Part shown: piece by piece, positions 16,849-26,001 of the stretch
Layout: each line of letters starts with the position of its first letter
How positions within the stretch are numbered: position 1 is the first letter of the stretch
Origin: an uncultured Ideonella sp.
Lineage (GTDB): Bacteria; Pseudomonadota; Gammaproteobacteria; Burkholderiales; Burkholderiaceae
Assembly (NCBI GenBank): GCA_946479475.1
Contig: CAMLGG010000035.1
Span: 1 to 29,902 of the forward strand
DNA length: 29,902 bases
Direction: 5' to 3'
Made by a program: the position numbers and the translations under genes
Notes under the pieces: generated by a model
Databases searched by the model: none
What the model was told of the DNA's origin: nothing
Seen by the model: only the letters and a program-made list of their open reading frames with translations

Positions 16849-19008
16849 CTAGCGGGCCTGCGAAGCGCCTGCCGGCGCCAGCGGAACGCCGAGTTCGTGC
16901 AGCAGGAAGCTGTACTCGTCGGTGTACTCCTCCACCCGTTCGGAAAGCGCCGTGCCGATGCCATGGCCGCTGGCGCCGCTGGTGCGCAGCAGGATGGGCC
17001 GGCCGCCCGGATCCGCCGCCTGCAGGCGGGCGATCATCTTGCGCGAGTGGGCCGGATTGACGCGGCCGTCGTTGTCGCCGGTCATCATCAGCACCGCCGG
17101 ATAGTCGACGCCGTCCTTGACCTTGTGCAGCGGCGAATAGGCATGCAGGGCCTCGAACTGCGCCTTGTCCTTGACCGTGCCGAACTCGGTGACGTTGAAG
17201 GCGCCGTTCGGGTCGAGTTCGACGCGCAACATGTCGTAGATGCCCACCGCGCTGTCCACGACGCGGAAGAGCTCCGGCCGCTGAGTCATCACCGCCCCCA
17301 TCAGCAGGCCACCGTTGCTGCCGCCCTGGATGGCCAGGCGCTTGGGACTGGTCACCTTCTGCGCGATCAGGTACTCGGCCGAGGCGATGAAGTCGTCGAA
17401 CACGTTCTGCTTGCGCGTCAGGTTGCCGGCCGTGTGCCACGCCTCGCCGTACTCGCCGCCGCCACGGATGTTGGCCACCACCAGCACGCCGCCGCGCTCC
17501 AGCCACACGCGGCGGGCGGAGCTGAAGTACGGCGTCATGCTCACGCTGTAGCCGCCGTAGCCGTAGAGGATGGTCGGGTTGTTGCCGTCGCGCGGCGTGC
17601 CCTTGCGCTGCAGGATCGTCAGCGGAATCCTGGTCCCGTCCTTCGAGGTGGCGAACTCGCGCTTCACCTCGCAATCGCTGTAATCCGCCGCCGAGGTGAC
17701 GACGAGCGCAGACTTGCGCGGCGCCTGGCCGGCGGCCACGTGGTACCAGGCCGGCGGAGCGAGGTAGCTGTTGATTCGCGCCAGCACCTGGCCGCGCCCG
17801 ACGCGCACGATCGCGTCGACGCCGCTGACCGGCGGCAGCTCGATCTCCTTCGGCTCGCGCTTGCGCAGGTCGACCGCGCGCAGGCGTGAAGGGCCGCCGA
17901 GCAGTTCGTCGACCAGCAGCGTGCCGTCGGCGACGATGAACTGCTGGATGGTGCCCTCGCTCTCGGGGAGCACCAGCTCGGCATGGGCCATGTCGGGGTG
18001 GGCCAGCGGCACGCGCACGATCTTGCCCTTGGGCGCGTCGCGGCGCGTCATCAGGTAGAGCCAGCCGTCCTCGCCGAATTCCACCGCCTTGACCTCGCCG
18101 GCGTACTCCGCCACGGTGCGCCAGCCCTTGGCGTCGCGCAGGTACAGCGCGTGCTCGCCTCCGTCTCCATTGGCCACCAGCGCGACCGCGTGGCGGCCGT
18201 CGCGCGAGTTCTGCAGCACCGTTTCCGCGATGCGCGGGTAGTCCTTGCCGGCTTCGTAGCGATCCTTCTCGACCGGCATGCCGAGGCGATGGAACCAGAC
18301 CTGCTGGTAGAAGTGGACATCGGCTTCGGGCCGCTCGCCCGGGGCCGGATAGCGGGTGTAGTAGACGCCGCTGGCATCGTGGTTCCAGGCCACGGAGCCG
18401 CCGCCGGTCGGATAGGCGACGCGCGGGATCCGGTCGCCCAGCTCGCGGCCGGTGGCCGCGTCGTAGAAGTGCAGCGTGCCATCCTCGCTGCCGTTGGCGG
18501 ACAGGGACACCGCGATCTTGCGGCCGTCCGGCGAAGGCTCGTAGAAGTCGATCGTGATCGCGCCCTTGTCGGACAGCTGGTTGGGATCGAGCACGACCCG
18601 CTCGCCCTCGGTCGAGTCCACGGATTTCAGCGCCACCAGCAGAGGCTGCTGCTTCGGTGGCTGGCTCTTGAGCGCGAACACCGTGCCGCCGCGCTCGACG
18701 AGGCCGAAGTAGGCATTGGAGGTCGAGGTGATCAGCTGGTGGACGCGCTCGCGCAGGACCTCCCGGCCCGGCACCGCGTCGAGCACCTGGCGGGTGAGCT
18801 TGTTCTCCGCCGCGACCCAGTCCTTCACCGCCGGGTCGTCGCCCTTCTCCAGCCACTGGTAATCGTCGGTCACCTGGACGCCGTGGTAGGTGTCCACCAC
18901 CGGCTTCTTCGGCGCCGGCGGGTAGTCGAGCGCGAACGCCGGCGCCGCCAGCAAGGAGCCCACCAGCAGCGCCGCGATCGGGGTGCCTGGGGCGAATGGC
19001 CGCTTCAT
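16849..19008 (-). CDS. Exported prolyl oligopeptidase family serine peptidase (S9)
   Basis: A 719-residue peptidase with a Sec signal peptide (about residues 1-26, ending AFA). The N-terminal segment [20 protein letters not shown] and DDYQWLEK is the family start. A seven-bladed beta-propeller follows (roughly 75-430). The C-terminal alpha/beta hydrolase domain carries the triad Ser564 (GGSNGG), Asp647 (GDNDGRVNP) and His682 (SGASGHG). Such enzymes cut short proline-containing peptides after proline; the signal peptide implies periplasmic action. ATG at 19008 has AGGAGG at 8-nt spacing. The motif [14 protein letters not shown] is typical of S9A. The gene is divergent from trmB and stops just before tRNA-Gly. 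Confidence 0.94.
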   Translation of the reverse strand: MKRPFAPGTPIAALLVGSLLAAPAFALDYPPAPKKPVVDTYHGVQVTDDYQWLEKGDDPAVKDWVAAENKLTRQVLDAVPGREVLRERVHQLITSTSNAYFGLVERGGTVFALKSQPPKQQPLLVALKSVDSTEGERVVLDPNQLSDKGAITIDFYEPSPDGRKIAVSLSANGSEDGTLHFYDAATGRELGDRIPRVAYPTGGGSVAWNHDASGVYYTRYPAPGERPEADVHFYQQVWFHRLGMPVEKDRYEAGKDYPRIAETVLQNSRDGRHAVALVANGDGGEHALYLRDAKGWRTVAEYAGEVKAVEFGEDGWLYLMTRRDAPKGKIVRVPLAHPDMAHAELVLPESEGTIQQFIVADGTLLVDELLGGPSRLRAVDLRKREPKEIELPPVSGVDAIVRVGRGQVLARINSYLAPPAWYHVAAGQAPRKSALVVTSAADYSDCEVKREFATSKDGTRIPLTILQRKGTPRDGNNPTILYGYGGYSVSMTPYFSSARRVWLERGGVLVVANIRGGGEYGEAWHTAGNLTRKQNVFDDFIASAEYLIAQKVTSPKRLAIQGGSNGGLLMGAVMTQRPELFRVVDSAVGIYDMLRVELDPNGAFNVTEFGTVKDKAQFEALHAYSPLHKVKDGVDYPAVLMMTGDNDGRVNPAHSRKMIARLQAADPGGRPILLRTSGASGHGIGTALSERVEEYTDEYSFLLHELGVPLAPAGASQAR

Positions 19009-19139
19009 CTTCGGATCCTCCTGCCACTTGTGCCTCCGACCTCCGGAGGCGAGCGGCGATGGTAGAGGAGGACAGGCAGCGCTCCCGCGCCGGCCCCCTA
19101 CCCTGGGGGCGGGCCTTTCGGGCGGCGAGAATCGAGCCC

Positions 19140-19868
19140 ATGGCCCAGCACGACACATCAGAGGCGCCCGACGCCCTTCCAGACCGCCCCGACCAGGATT
19201 CGCACCGCCGCGCCATCCGCAGCTTCGTCCTGCGTGCCGGACGCATGGGCACCGGGCAGCAACGGGCGCTCGAAACGCTCGGGCCGCGATTCGTGCTGCC
19301 CTTCTCGGGCTCGCCCCTGGACGCTGCCGCGGTCTTCGGCCGACAGGCGCCACTGGTGCTGGAGATCGGCTTCGGGATGGGCGCCGCCACGGCGGAGATC
19401 GCCTCGTTGCGGCCGGAGACGGACTTTCTCGGCGTGGAGGTCCACACGCCGGGCGTGGGCGCGCTGCTCAAGCGAATCGGCGAGATGGAGCTCGCCAACC
19501 TGCGCATCGTCCAGCACGATGCCGTGCAGGTGGTCGAGCAGATGATCACGCCAGCTTCGCTCGCCGGCGTGCACGTCTTCTTCCCCGACCCATGGCACAA
19601 GAAGAAGCACAACAAGCGGCGCCTGATCCAGCAGCCCTTCGTGGGCCTGCTGGCGTCGCGCCTGGCTCCGGGCGGATACCTTCACTGCGCCACGGACTGG
19701 CAGCCCTACGCCGAGCAGATGCTGGAGGTGCTGTCCGCCGAACCGGCGCTCGCCAACACCGCCGAGGGCTATGCGCCCAAGCCCGACTACCGCCCGCTGA
19801 CCAAGTTCGAGGCCCGCGGCCTCAAGCTCGGCCACGGGGTGTGGGACCTGGTTTTCAGGAAGTGTTGA
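19140..19868 (+). CDS. trmB: tRNA (guanine-N7-)-methyltransferase
   Basis: A 242-residue SAM-dependent methyltransferase that makes m7G46 in the variable loop of tRNAs. The SAM-binding motif is [15 protein letters not shown] (about residues 76-90), followed by [16 protein letters not shown]. The family-defining [16 protein letters not shown] and the CATDW motif are intact, and [24 protein letters not shown] forms the C-terminus. ATG at 19140 was chosen because the sequence upstream is not conserved; no strong Shine-Dalgarno is seen. It is convergent with uppP with only 4 nt between their stop codons and no hairpin terminator between them, so the transcripts probably overlap. Confidence 0.96.
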   Translation: MAQHDTSEAPDALPDRPDQDSHRRAIRSFVLRAGRMGTGQQRALETLGPRFVLPFSGSPLDAAAVFGRQAPLVLEIGFGMGAATAEIASLRPETDFLGVEVHTPGVGALLKRIGEMELANLRIVQHDAVQVVEQMITPASLAGVHVFFPDPWHKKKHNKRRLIQQPFVGLLASRLAPGGYLHCATDWQPYAEQMLEVLSAEPALANTAEGYAPKPDYRPLTKFEARGLKLGHGVWDLVFRKC

Positions 19869-19872
19869 GCGT

Positions 19873-20700
19873 TCAGTCTGTCCAGTGGACCCAACCCATG
19901 AAATGGGTGAGGAGCACCACGCCGCCGAACGCGATGCGGTACCAGGCGAAGGGCGTGAAGCGATGGCTGGCGATGTAGCGCAGCAGCCAGCGTACGCAAA
20001 CCCACGCCGCAAGGAACGACACCACGAAGCCGGTGGCGAACAGAGGCAAGTCGGCGGCCGACAGCAGCGCGCGCTCCTTCCACAGGCTGTAGGCGCCCGC
20101 GCCCACCAGGGTCGGGATGGCGAGGAAAAAGCTGAAGTCCGTGGCCGCCCGGCGCGACAGGCCGAGCAGCATGCCGCCGATGATGGTCGCGCCCGAGCGG
20201 CTGGTGCCGGGAATCATGCCCTGGCATTCCACCAGGCCCACCTTGAGCGCGTCCCACGGACTCATCGTGTCGGCATGGGAGACGCGGGGCTGGTGCAGCT
20301 CCTGCCGCCGTTCGGCCCAGAGGATGACGAGCCCGCCGAGGATGAAGGACGTGGCCACCACCGGCGCGTTGAACAGGTAGGCCTTGATGGTCTTGTAGGC
20401 CAGCAGGCCGATCACCGCCGCGGGCAGGAAGCCGATCGCGACGTTGAGCACGAACCGGCGCGCGCCTTCGCTGGTGGGCAGGTGGATCACCGCGCCGGCG
20501 AGGCGGGCCCAGTAGACGATCACCACGGCCAGGATCGCGCCGCTCTGGATCGCGATCTCGAACACCTTGGCCTTGCCGTCGGTGAAGTCCAGCAGCGCGC
20601 CCGCGAGGATGAGGTGGCCGGTCGAGGAGATCGGCAGGAATTCGGTCAGGCCCTCGACCACGCCCATCACGGCGGCCTTGAGCAGCAACAGCAGGTCCAA
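19873..20700 (-). CDS. uppP: Undecaprenyl-diphosphatase (BacA family)
   Basis: A 275-residue polytopic inner-membrane enzyme that dephosphorylates undecaprenyl pyrophosphate to recycle the lipid carrier for peptidoglycan and other wall polymers; overproduction is known to give bacitracin resistance. Both signature motifs are present: [14 protein letters not shown] (about residues 16-29) and [13 protein letters not shown] (about 164-176). Eight or so hydrophobic segments fit the family. The start codon is TTG at 20700, since the conserved N-terminus begins there and no ATG or GTG lies suitably upstream; GGAG lies about 11 nt before it. It follows the DUF1439 lipoprotein gene by 63 nt on the same strand, so both may be co-transcribed. 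Confidence 0.96.
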   Translation of the reverse strand: MDLLLLLKAAVMGVVEGLTEFLPISSTGHLILAGALLDFTDGKAKVFEIAIQSGAILAVVIVYWARLAGAVIHLPTSEGARRFVLNVAIGFLPAAVIGLLAYKTIKAYLFNAPVVATSFILGGLVILWAERRQELHQPRVSHADTMSPWDALKVGLVECQGMIPGTSRSGATIIGGMLLGLSRRAATDFSFFLAIPTLVGAGAYSLWKERALLSAADLPLFATGFVVSFLAAWVCVRWLLRYIASHRFTPFAWYRIAFGGVVLLTHFMGWVHWTD

Positions 20701-20763
20701 GAGGCAACGAGCTCCGCGACGTCAAAAGCCGCGAATGATAGACCGCCGGCCTCCTTCGGCCGC

Positions 20764-21336
20764 TCAGCGCCGCGGCACGGTCGTGATCTCGACTCCGTCG
20801 CTGCGCACCCGCACCTCGCCCGGCGACAGGCCCGCGTCGGCCAGCCGTTGCAGCTGTTCCGGCTTCAGCCTGTGCAGGACCAGGCCGTCCAGCATGCTCT
20901 CGAGCACCACCGCGCCGATGCGCTGCGCCTGCGCGCTCACGCCTTCGTCGATGCGCAGTTCGGTCACCCGGGGCTCCGCCATGCGCAACGTCCCCTCCGA
21001 TGCATCCAGCTTCAGGGCGTACTCGAGCGCGAGGTGGCCTTGCCAGCGTTGACCAAAAAGCCGGTCGGTTGCGCTGACGTCGAAGGACGTGGCCAGGCGG
21101 TCGGACTCGGGCTTCAGCCGCAGATCCGGATGACTCAGCGTCACGTCGAGCGTCTGAAGCAGGCGCTTCTCGGCAGGAAAGCGGCGGGCCAGCATCTGGT
21201 TGAGCTCGCCTTCGCTGAAATGCACGCGCGGCGGGCCCATCAGGCCGGCGCAGGCCCCGAGCAAGGCGGTGCCGGCAAGGCTCAGGCACAGGCCGGCAAA
21301 AGTCCGCCGGTGGCCACGGTCTGTTCGGGCGATCAT
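20764..21336 (-). CDS. DUF1439 lipoprotein (YceB-like)
   Basis: A 190-residue predicted lipoprotein. The signal sequence ends in the lipobox LLGAC with Cys29 as the lipidation site. The mature part matches the DUF1439 pattern: VHFSEGELNQMLARRFP, then LDVTLSHPDLRLKPESDRL, then a lipid-binding-like beta region, and LKPEQLQRLADAGLSPGEVRV near the end. The E. coli relative YceB is an outer-membrane lipoprotein of unknown role whose fold suggests binding of hydrophobic ligands. ATG at 21336 gives the compact signal peptide. It is divergent from the tetR gene, whose promoter begins only 24 nt away. Confidence 0.87.
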   Translation of the reverse strand: MIARTDRGHRRTFAGLCLSLAGTALLGACAGLMGPPRVHFSEGELNQMLARRFPAEKRLLQTLDVTLSHPDLRLKPESDRLATSFDVSATDRLFGQRWQGHLALEYALKLDASEGTLRMAEPRVTELRIDEGVSAQAQRIGAVVLESMLDGLVLHRLKPEQLQRLADAGLSPGEVRVRSDGVEITTVPRR

Positions 21337-21359
21337 GCCTGCGAGGGTAACCCGCCGGC

Positions 21360-21387
21360 TTGACGCGGAGCCGAGCCCTGCTAATAT
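21360..21387 (+). promoter_or_regulatory. Sigma-70 promoter of tetR
   Basis: TTGACG at 21360-21365 and TAATAT at 21382-21387 with a 16-bp spacer make a near-consensus sigma-70 promoter, unusual for its AT content in this region. Transcription would start around 21394, inside the palindromic operator, leaving a leader of about 17 nt before the ATG. Confidence 0.7.
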
Positions 21388-21388
21388 T

Positions 21389-21402
21389 ACTGACCAGTCA
21401 GT
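21389..21402. promoter_or_regulatory. TetR operator palindrome
   Basis: ACTGAC-CA-GTCAGT is an inverted repeat with 6-bp arms directly after the -10 element and over the predicted transcription start. This is the classic position for autorepression by a TetR protein encoded just downstream. Confidence 0.6.
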
Positions 21403-21410
21403 CATTAACC

Positions 21411-22076
21411 ATGTCTTCGCCTGCCACCACCCGCCAGCGCCGCAAGGAGGCCCGGCCCAGCGAGTTGCTGGACGCCGCGCTCGCGCTGTTCGTCGAGAAG
21501 GGCTTCGCCGCCACCCGCTCGGAGGAGGTGGCCGCGCGGGCAGGCGTCTCCAAGGGCACGCTCTACCTGTACTTCCCGAGCAAGGAGGAGCTGCTCAAGG
21601 CCGTCATCCGCCACACGCTGATGGCCGACATCGCGCGCGGTGCCGAGCGCCTGGCGCAGGAGAGCGGCCCCACCGGCGAGCTGCTGGCCCAGCTCATGAC
21701 CGACTGGTGGGTCGGCGTGTACGAAAGCCCCAGCTCGGCGATCTTCAAGCTCGTGATGACCGAGGTGCGCAACTTCCCGGACATCGGCGACTTCTACCTG
21801 CACGAGGTGATAGAGCCCGGCCATCGCCTCATCGGCGGTCTCATTCAGCGCGGCATCGACCGGGGCGAGTTCCGTCCCGTCGACATCGATGCCGCCGTCC
21901 ACTCCATCGTCCTGCCGATGGTGATGCTGTGCCTGCACAAGCACTCGATGGGCGCCTGCGGATTTGCCGACGCCCACCTGGCCCAGCCCGCGCTGTTCAT
22001 CCGCCAGCACCTGGACCTGATCCTGAACGGCTTGCGTGCTCCTGACGCGAAACAGACGCCGCGCTCTCTAGAATGA
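21411..22076 (+). CDS. TetR/AcrR family transcriptional regulator
   Basis: A 221-residue repressor. The DNA-binding domain spans about residues 15-62: LLDAALALFVEKGFAATRSE, then VAARAGVSKGTLYLYFPSKEELLKAV, the standard TetR helix-turn-helix. The helical ligand domain follows, with a C-terminal part like that of regulators of efflux genes in betaproteobacteria. ATG at 21411 is chosen over an upstream in-frame ATG at 21360 because that one lies within the promoter. It precedes a PCM-like methyltransferase and a TolC channel on the same strand, so it may control envelope or efflux functions; the ligand is unknown. Confidence 0.94.
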   Translation: MSSPATTRQRRKEARPSELLDAALALFVEKGFAATRSEEVAARAGVSKGTLYLYFPSKEELLKAVIRHTLMADIARGAERLAQESGPTGELLAQLMTDWWVGVYESPSSAIFKLVMTEVRNFPDIGDFYLHEVIEPGHRLIGGLIQRGIDRGEFRPVDIDAAVHSIVLPMVMLCLHKHSMGACGFADAHLAQPALFIRQHLDLILNGLRAPDAKQTPRSLE

Positions 22077-22125
22077 AGGGTTGTCCGCAAGAGTCCCCCC
22101 AGAGCACCGATCGCCCGAGACCGCC

Positions 22126-22779
22126 ATGAACATCGAACAAGCCCGATTCAACATGATCGAACAGCAGATCCGGCCCTGGGAGGTGCTGGATCAGGCCGTT
22201 CTGCAACTGCTCGCGGTGGTCAAGCGCGAGGATTTCGTGCCGCCGGCCCATCGTGCGCTGGCCTTCGTCGACACGGAGGTGCCGCTGCCCGAGGGGCAGT
22301 GCATGCTGTCACCCAAGGTCGAGGCCCGGATGCTGCAGGAGCTCAAGGTCCAGCGCCACGAGTCGGTGCTGGAGGTGGGCGCCGGCTCGGGCTTCATGGC
22401 CGCGCTGCTCGGCCACCGCGCGCGTGAAGTGATCACGATCGACAACCGCCCGGTCCTGGCCCGAATGGCGGCCGACAACCTCCGCCGCGCCGGCATGACG
22501 AACGTGCAGGTGCGCGAGGCAGACGGCCGCCAGGGCCTGGCCGATGCATCACCCTTCGATGCCATCATGCTGTCGGGTTCGGTGGCCAGCGTCCCGCAGG
22601 CGCTGCTGGCCCAGCTCAAGCCGGGCGGCCGCCTGATCACCATCGAAGGCGCGGAGCCGATCATGCAGGCCGTTCTCTACACCGCCCAGCCCGGCGGTGC
22701 CTATGCGAAGACGGTGCTGTTCGACACGGTGGCCCCTCGCCTGGACGGCTTCGCCGAGCCGACCCGGTTCCATTTCTGA
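22126..22779 (+). CDS. PCM-like SAM-dependent methyltransferase
   Basis: A 217-residue protein of the protein-L-isoaspartate O-methyltransferase (PCM) family. The N-terminal block NMIEQQIRPWEVLD and VKREDFVPPAHRALAFVDTEVPL is typical. The SAM-binding loop is VLEVGAGSGFMAALLG (about residues 79-94), with the acidic TIDNRPVLARMA after it and FDAIMLSGSVASVP at the substrate side. Classical PCMs repair isoaspartate in damaged proteins; members next to tolC in betaproteobacteria are usually annotated this way but untested. The divergent active-site loop (GAGSGF rather than GTGSGY) makes the exact activity uncertain. It starts 49 nt after tetR and is followed by a structured intergenic region with a terminator. 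Confidence 0.88.
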   Translation: MNIEQARFNMIEQQIRPWEVLDQAVLQLLAVVKREDFVPPAHRALAFVDTEVPLPEGQCMLSPKVEARMLQELKVQRHESVLEVGAGSGFMAALLGHRAREVITIDNRPVLARMAADNLRRAGMTNVQVREADGRQGLADASPFDAIMLSGSVASVPQALLAQLKPGGRLITIEGAEPIMQAVLYTAQPGGAYAKTVLFDTVAPRLDGFAEPTRFHF

Positions 22780-22898
22780 GCCCCCAGGAAATGACTGCGT
22801 CATTCCCGCCCCCAGGGGTCAAGCAAGGTGGCAGAGCCACATTTGCCTGAGAGCCCGAACCACCGGCGATGCAGCCCCGCAGCCCATCGCCGGTTTTT
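22780..22898 (+). other. Structured leader/trailer RNA between pcm and tolC
   Basis: Several hairpins follow the pcm stop: AATGAC-TGC-GTCATT (22790-22804); GTGGC-AGA-GCCAC (22828-22840), extended by GCAA/TTGC; and the terminator stem from 22862. GGTGG at 22827-22831 could instead pair with CCACC at 22860-22864, which would take three bases from the terminator stem. That mutually exclusive layout resembles an attenuator. I do not recognise a known riboswitch class. Confidence 0.4.
22862..22898 (+). terminator. Strong Rho-independent terminator after pcm
   Basis: ACCGGCGATG (22862-22871) and CATCGCCGGT (22885-22894) form a perfect 10-bp stem around a 13-nt loop, and the T at the end of the stem runs into TTTTT (22894-22898). 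It ends transcription from tetR-pcm, 83 nt past the pcm stop and 119 nt before tolC. Confidence 0.85.
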
Positions 22899-23017
22899 GT
22901 CATCACGGCCTGCGCTGCGCGCAAGTCGTCGCATTCCTGCTGCGCCGGGGCAAGACCCTCGCGTACAACCTCGCCCGTTCGTCCAATCACAACGTACTGC
23001 ACCGAGAGGAACCGACC

Positions 23018-24460
23018 ATGACGCTCACGCGCCGCCGCCCGCCCCTGTCCCGCGCCCTCGGGCTCACGCCCCTGGCCATGGCGCTGGCCCTCGGCCTGGC
23101 CGCCGGCGCAGCGCAGGCCCAGAGCCTCAGGGAGCTGTACGAAGCGGCGCGGGCGTATGACGCGACCTACCTCGGAGCCAGGGCCACGGCCGAGGCGGCG
23201 CAGTACCGATCGGACCAGGCCGGGGCGCTGCGCCTGCCCACGGTCGGCCTGCAGGCCACGTCGACCTACATCGACGCCGACCAGAACAACAAGACCACTT
23301 CGCCGCAGGAGGTCCCGCCGAACTCCGGCAATTTCGTGAACGTGACCACTCCCACGACCACGTCCTCGCGAACCACGACCAACCAGGCGGTCCTGTCAGC
23401 GCAGCAGACCCTGTTCAACAAGGCCAACAGCGCGACGATCGACCAGGCCGATCGCGGAGTCTCCATCGCGATGGCCCAGTTGCGTGCCGCAGAGCAGGAT
23501 CTCGTCGTCCGCGTGGCCCAGGCCTACTTCGACGTCCTCAACGCGATGGACACGCTGTCGACGGTGCAGGCCAGCAAGAAGGCCATCTCCGAGCAGTTGG
23601 CTTCGGCCAAGCGCAACTTCGAGGTCGGCACCGCGACGATCACCGACACCCGAGAGGCCCAGGCCCGATACGACCTGGTGCTGGCGCAAGAGCTGGCGGC
23701 AGACAACGACTTGCGCGTCAAGCGCCTGGCCCTCGACCAGCTCGTGGGGCGGCAAGGAGCGACCCCGAAGCCACTCGCCGTGCCCGTGGCGCTGCCCCCG
23801 CTGGCCCCGGCCAATGTCGACGACTGGATCTCTTCCGCCGAGGCGCGCAATCCGCTGATCCAGCAGGCCCAGCTCAATCTGGAAGTGACCCGCCTGGAGA
23901 CGGAGAAGGCCCGCGCGGGCCATCTTCCCACCCTGACCCTGGGCGCGAACTACGCAAAGACCTATCCCAGCGGCACCAGCGAAACGACCAGCGGGGGCGC
24001 CTTCATCAGTTCGACCCGGCCAGGCAACACCACCTCCGCCGGGGTCGCGCTCACCTTGAACGTGCCCATCTTCGCCGGCTTCGCCGTCCAGAACCGCGTC
24101 AAGGAAACGCTGTCACTCGAAGAGAAGGCCCGCAACGACCTCGACGTCGCCCGCCGGGGCGTGACGCAGGGCACCCGCCAGGCCTACTTCGGCGTGCAGA
24201 CGGGCCGCGCGCAGGTGAAGGCGCTGGAGGCGGCGGAGTCGTCGAGCAAGCTGGCGCTGGAGGCCACGCAGCTGGGCTACAAGGTCGGCGTGCGCGTCAA
24301 CCTCGACGTGCTGAACGCCCAGACCCAGCTCTACACGACCCAACGCGACCTGGCCAAGGCCCGCTACGACGTGATCGTCGGCGACCTGAAGCTGCGCCAG
24401 GCGACCGGCCAGCTGCAGCCCGAGGACCTGGAAGCCGCCGACGCCCTGCTGGCGCGCTGA
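23018..24460 (+). CDS. tolC: TolC family outer-membrane efflux/secretion channel
   Basis: A 480-residue outer-membrane channel of the TolC family (type I secretion and tripartite efflux). The signal peptide covers about residues 1-35 (ending AQA). The mature protein shows two structural repeats, each with long heptad-like helices: AAEQDLVVRVAQAYFDVLNA near residue 155, and VTQGTRQAYFGVQTGRAQVKALEA near 385. LRLPTVGLQAT and GHLPTLTLGANYAKT mark the equivalent beta strands, and NVPIFAGF is family-typical. AGAGGA lies 8-9 nt upstream of the ATG. No periplasmic adaptor or inner-membrane pump is adjacent, so it probably serves systems encoded elsewhere. An insertion rich in Thr and Asn (about residues 95-125) probably forms a surface loop. 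Confidence 0.94.
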   Translation: MTLTRRRPPLSRALGLTPLAMALALGLAAGAAQAQSLRELYEAARAYDATYLGARATAEAAQYRSDQAGALRLPTVGLQATSTYIDADQNNKTTSPQEVPPNSGNFVNVTTPTTTSSRTTTNQAVLSAQQTLFNKANSATIDQADRGVSIAMAQLRAAEQDLVVRVAQAYFDVLNAMDTLSTVQASKKAISEQLASAKRNFEVGTATITDTREAQARYDLVLAQELAADNDLRVKRLALDQLVGRQGATPKPLAVPVALPPLAPANVDDWISSAEARNPLIQQAQLNLEVTRLETEKARAGHLPTLTLGANYAKTYPSGTSETTSGGAFISSTRPGNTTSAGVALTLNVPIFAGFAVQNRVKETLSLEEKARNDLDVARRGVTQGTRQAYFGVQTGRAQVKALEAAESSSKLALEATQLGYKVGVRVNLDVLNAQTQLYTTQRDLAKARYDVIVGDLKLRQATGQLQPEDLEAADALLAR

Positions 24461-24587
24461 AACGATCCCCATCCCTAGGACAAGTTTCTTTACCCCCGGG
24501 CATCCTTGCGTGGTGCTCGGCGTCATCGATCGGGCGTTATAAAAAGGTGCGCGCCACTCCGGCACGCGCCCTGCTCCGCTCCGTTCG

Positions 24588-25994
24588 ATGACAGCTGCCA
24601 ACCTGAACGCCGCGATCGCCGCCCACCGCTTCGGGCTCGGCGAGCCGCGGCTCGAAGCCCTTGAAGCGGACCCTGCCGGCTGGCTGCGCAAGCAGATCGG
24701 CCCCGCGGACATCCCCGTCGGCGGCCCCTTCCCCACCGCCGCCCAGGCCCTCGCGGCCTACGCCGAGCAGAAGGTGCCGGTGTCCGAGCTGCTCGCCATG
24801 CCCGGCAAGCCGAGTGGTGCGCCGGAGTTCGATCTGCGCGACATCATGAACACCGACCTGCAGTCGCGTCTGGCGACGGCGGTCACGACGCGCCGCCCGT
24901 TCGCCGAGCGCCTCGTGCTGTTCTGGAGCAACCACTTCTCCGTGTCCATCAACAAGGGCCCGGTGCGCGGACTGGCCGGCGCCCTAGAGCGCGAGGCGGT
25001 ACGCCCCCACATCGCGGGCCAGTTCGAGACACTGCTCAGGCAGGCCTCGCTGCATCCGGCGATGCTGCGCTACCTGGACAACAACTTCTCCACCGGCCCG
25101 CACTCGCCCGCCGTCGCCCGGCTGGCCCGCAAGGGCGTGAGCCAGCAGCGGCGCAAGAAGATCGCCACCGGCCTGAACGAGAACCTGGCCCGGGAGATCA
25201 TGGAGCTGCACAGCCTCGGCGTCGCTGGAGGCGGTGGTGCCTACGGCCCCTGGGGTGGCTACACCCAGGCCGACGTGACGGCCTTTGCGGCCGTGCTGAC
25301 CGGCTGGCGGGCCTACGACCCGCATAGCACCAGCCAGGCCGTCGTCTTCGATGCCGACTGGCACGAGCCGGGCCCCAAGACCATCATGGGCAAGAGCTAC
25401 CCGGAGGGCCCGCAGGCGCTGGAGATGGTGATCCACGACCTGGCCAGCCACCCCAGCACGGCCCGCTTCATCGGCACCAAGCTCGCGCGCCACTTCGTGG
25501 CCGACGAGCCGCCGGTGACGCTCGTGGACAAGCTCGCGAAGACGTTCAACGACACCGGTGGCGACCTCGCCGCCGTCTACCGCACGCTCATCGATGCGCC
25601 CGAGTCCTGGGATCCTTCGCTGCGCAAGCTGAAGGCGCCGGAGGAATTCGCGATCACCTCGCTGCGCCTGCTCGGCCTGGACGAAGAGCACCTGGCCAAG
25701 AGCAAGGACTCGGCCCTGTCCGCCCTCGGCCAGCGGCCGCACACCGCGCCCTCGCCTGCGGGCTGGCCCGACAAGGCCGAGGAGTGGCTCGGGCCGGATG
25801 CGATCTGGAAGCGCGTCGAATGGTCCCAGCGCGTCGCGGCTCGCATGGGCGATCGCGTGGATGCGCGTGTCGTGGCGCGCGCGAGCCTCGGGCCGCGCCT
25901 GTCCGAAAGCACCTACCAGCAGATCGAACGCGCCGCCGATGCGCCGCAGGCACTGGTGCTCCTGCTGATGTCTCCCGAATTCCAGCGCCGCTGA
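24588..25994 (+). CDS. DUF1800 family protein
   Basis: A 468-residue DUF1800 protein. Typical segments appear in order: NAAIAAHRFGLGEPRLEAL at the start, RPFAERLVLFWSNHFSVSI near residue 105, LRYLDNNFSTGPHSP near 160, the block NENLAREIMELHSLGV near 197, YTQADVTAFAAVLTGW near 225, and LASHPSTARFIGTKLARHFVADEPP near 285. No signal peptide is visible at this start, although the partner carries a twin-arginine one. No Shine-Dalgarno precedes ATG 24588; the T/A-rich TTATAAAA at 24537-24544 may be promoter sequence. It is 7 nt from the DUF1501 gene, an arrangement seen across many phyla. No biochemical function is established. Confidence 0.92.
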   Translation: MTAANLNAAIAAHRFGLGEPRLEALEADPAGWLRKQIGPADIPVGGPFPTAAQALAAYAEQKVPVSELLAMPGKPSGAPEFDLRDIMNTDLQSRLATAVTTRRPFAERLVLFWSNHFSVSINKGPVRGLAGALEREAVRPHIAGQFETLLRQASLHPAMLRYLDNNFSTGPHSPAVARLARKGVSQQRRKKIATGLNENLAREIMELHSLGVAGGGGAYGPWGGYTQADVTAFAAVLTGWRAYDPHSTSQAVVFDADWHEPGPKTIMGKSYPEGPQALEMVIHDLASHPSTARFIGTKLARHFVADEPPVTLVDKLAKTFNDTGGDLAAVYRTLIDAPESWDPSLRKLKAPEEFAITSLRLLGLDEEHLAKSKDSALSALGQRPHTAPSPAGWPDKAEEWLGPDAIWKRVEWSQRVAARMGDRVDARVVARASLGPRLSESTYQQIERAADAPQALVLLLMSPEFQRR

Positions 25995-26001
25995 AGGCGA
26001 G

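Noticed and set aside
16494..17060. An open frame containing VKGIEPSYEAWEAAVLPLNY.
   Set aside because: That peptide is the well-known artefact of translating a tRNA gene on the wrong strand; it coincides with tRNA-Gly.
22827..22864. CTGAGA within the pcm-tolC gap suggested a TPP riboswitch.
   Set aside because: The other invariant TPP blocks are missing and no thiamine gene is near.
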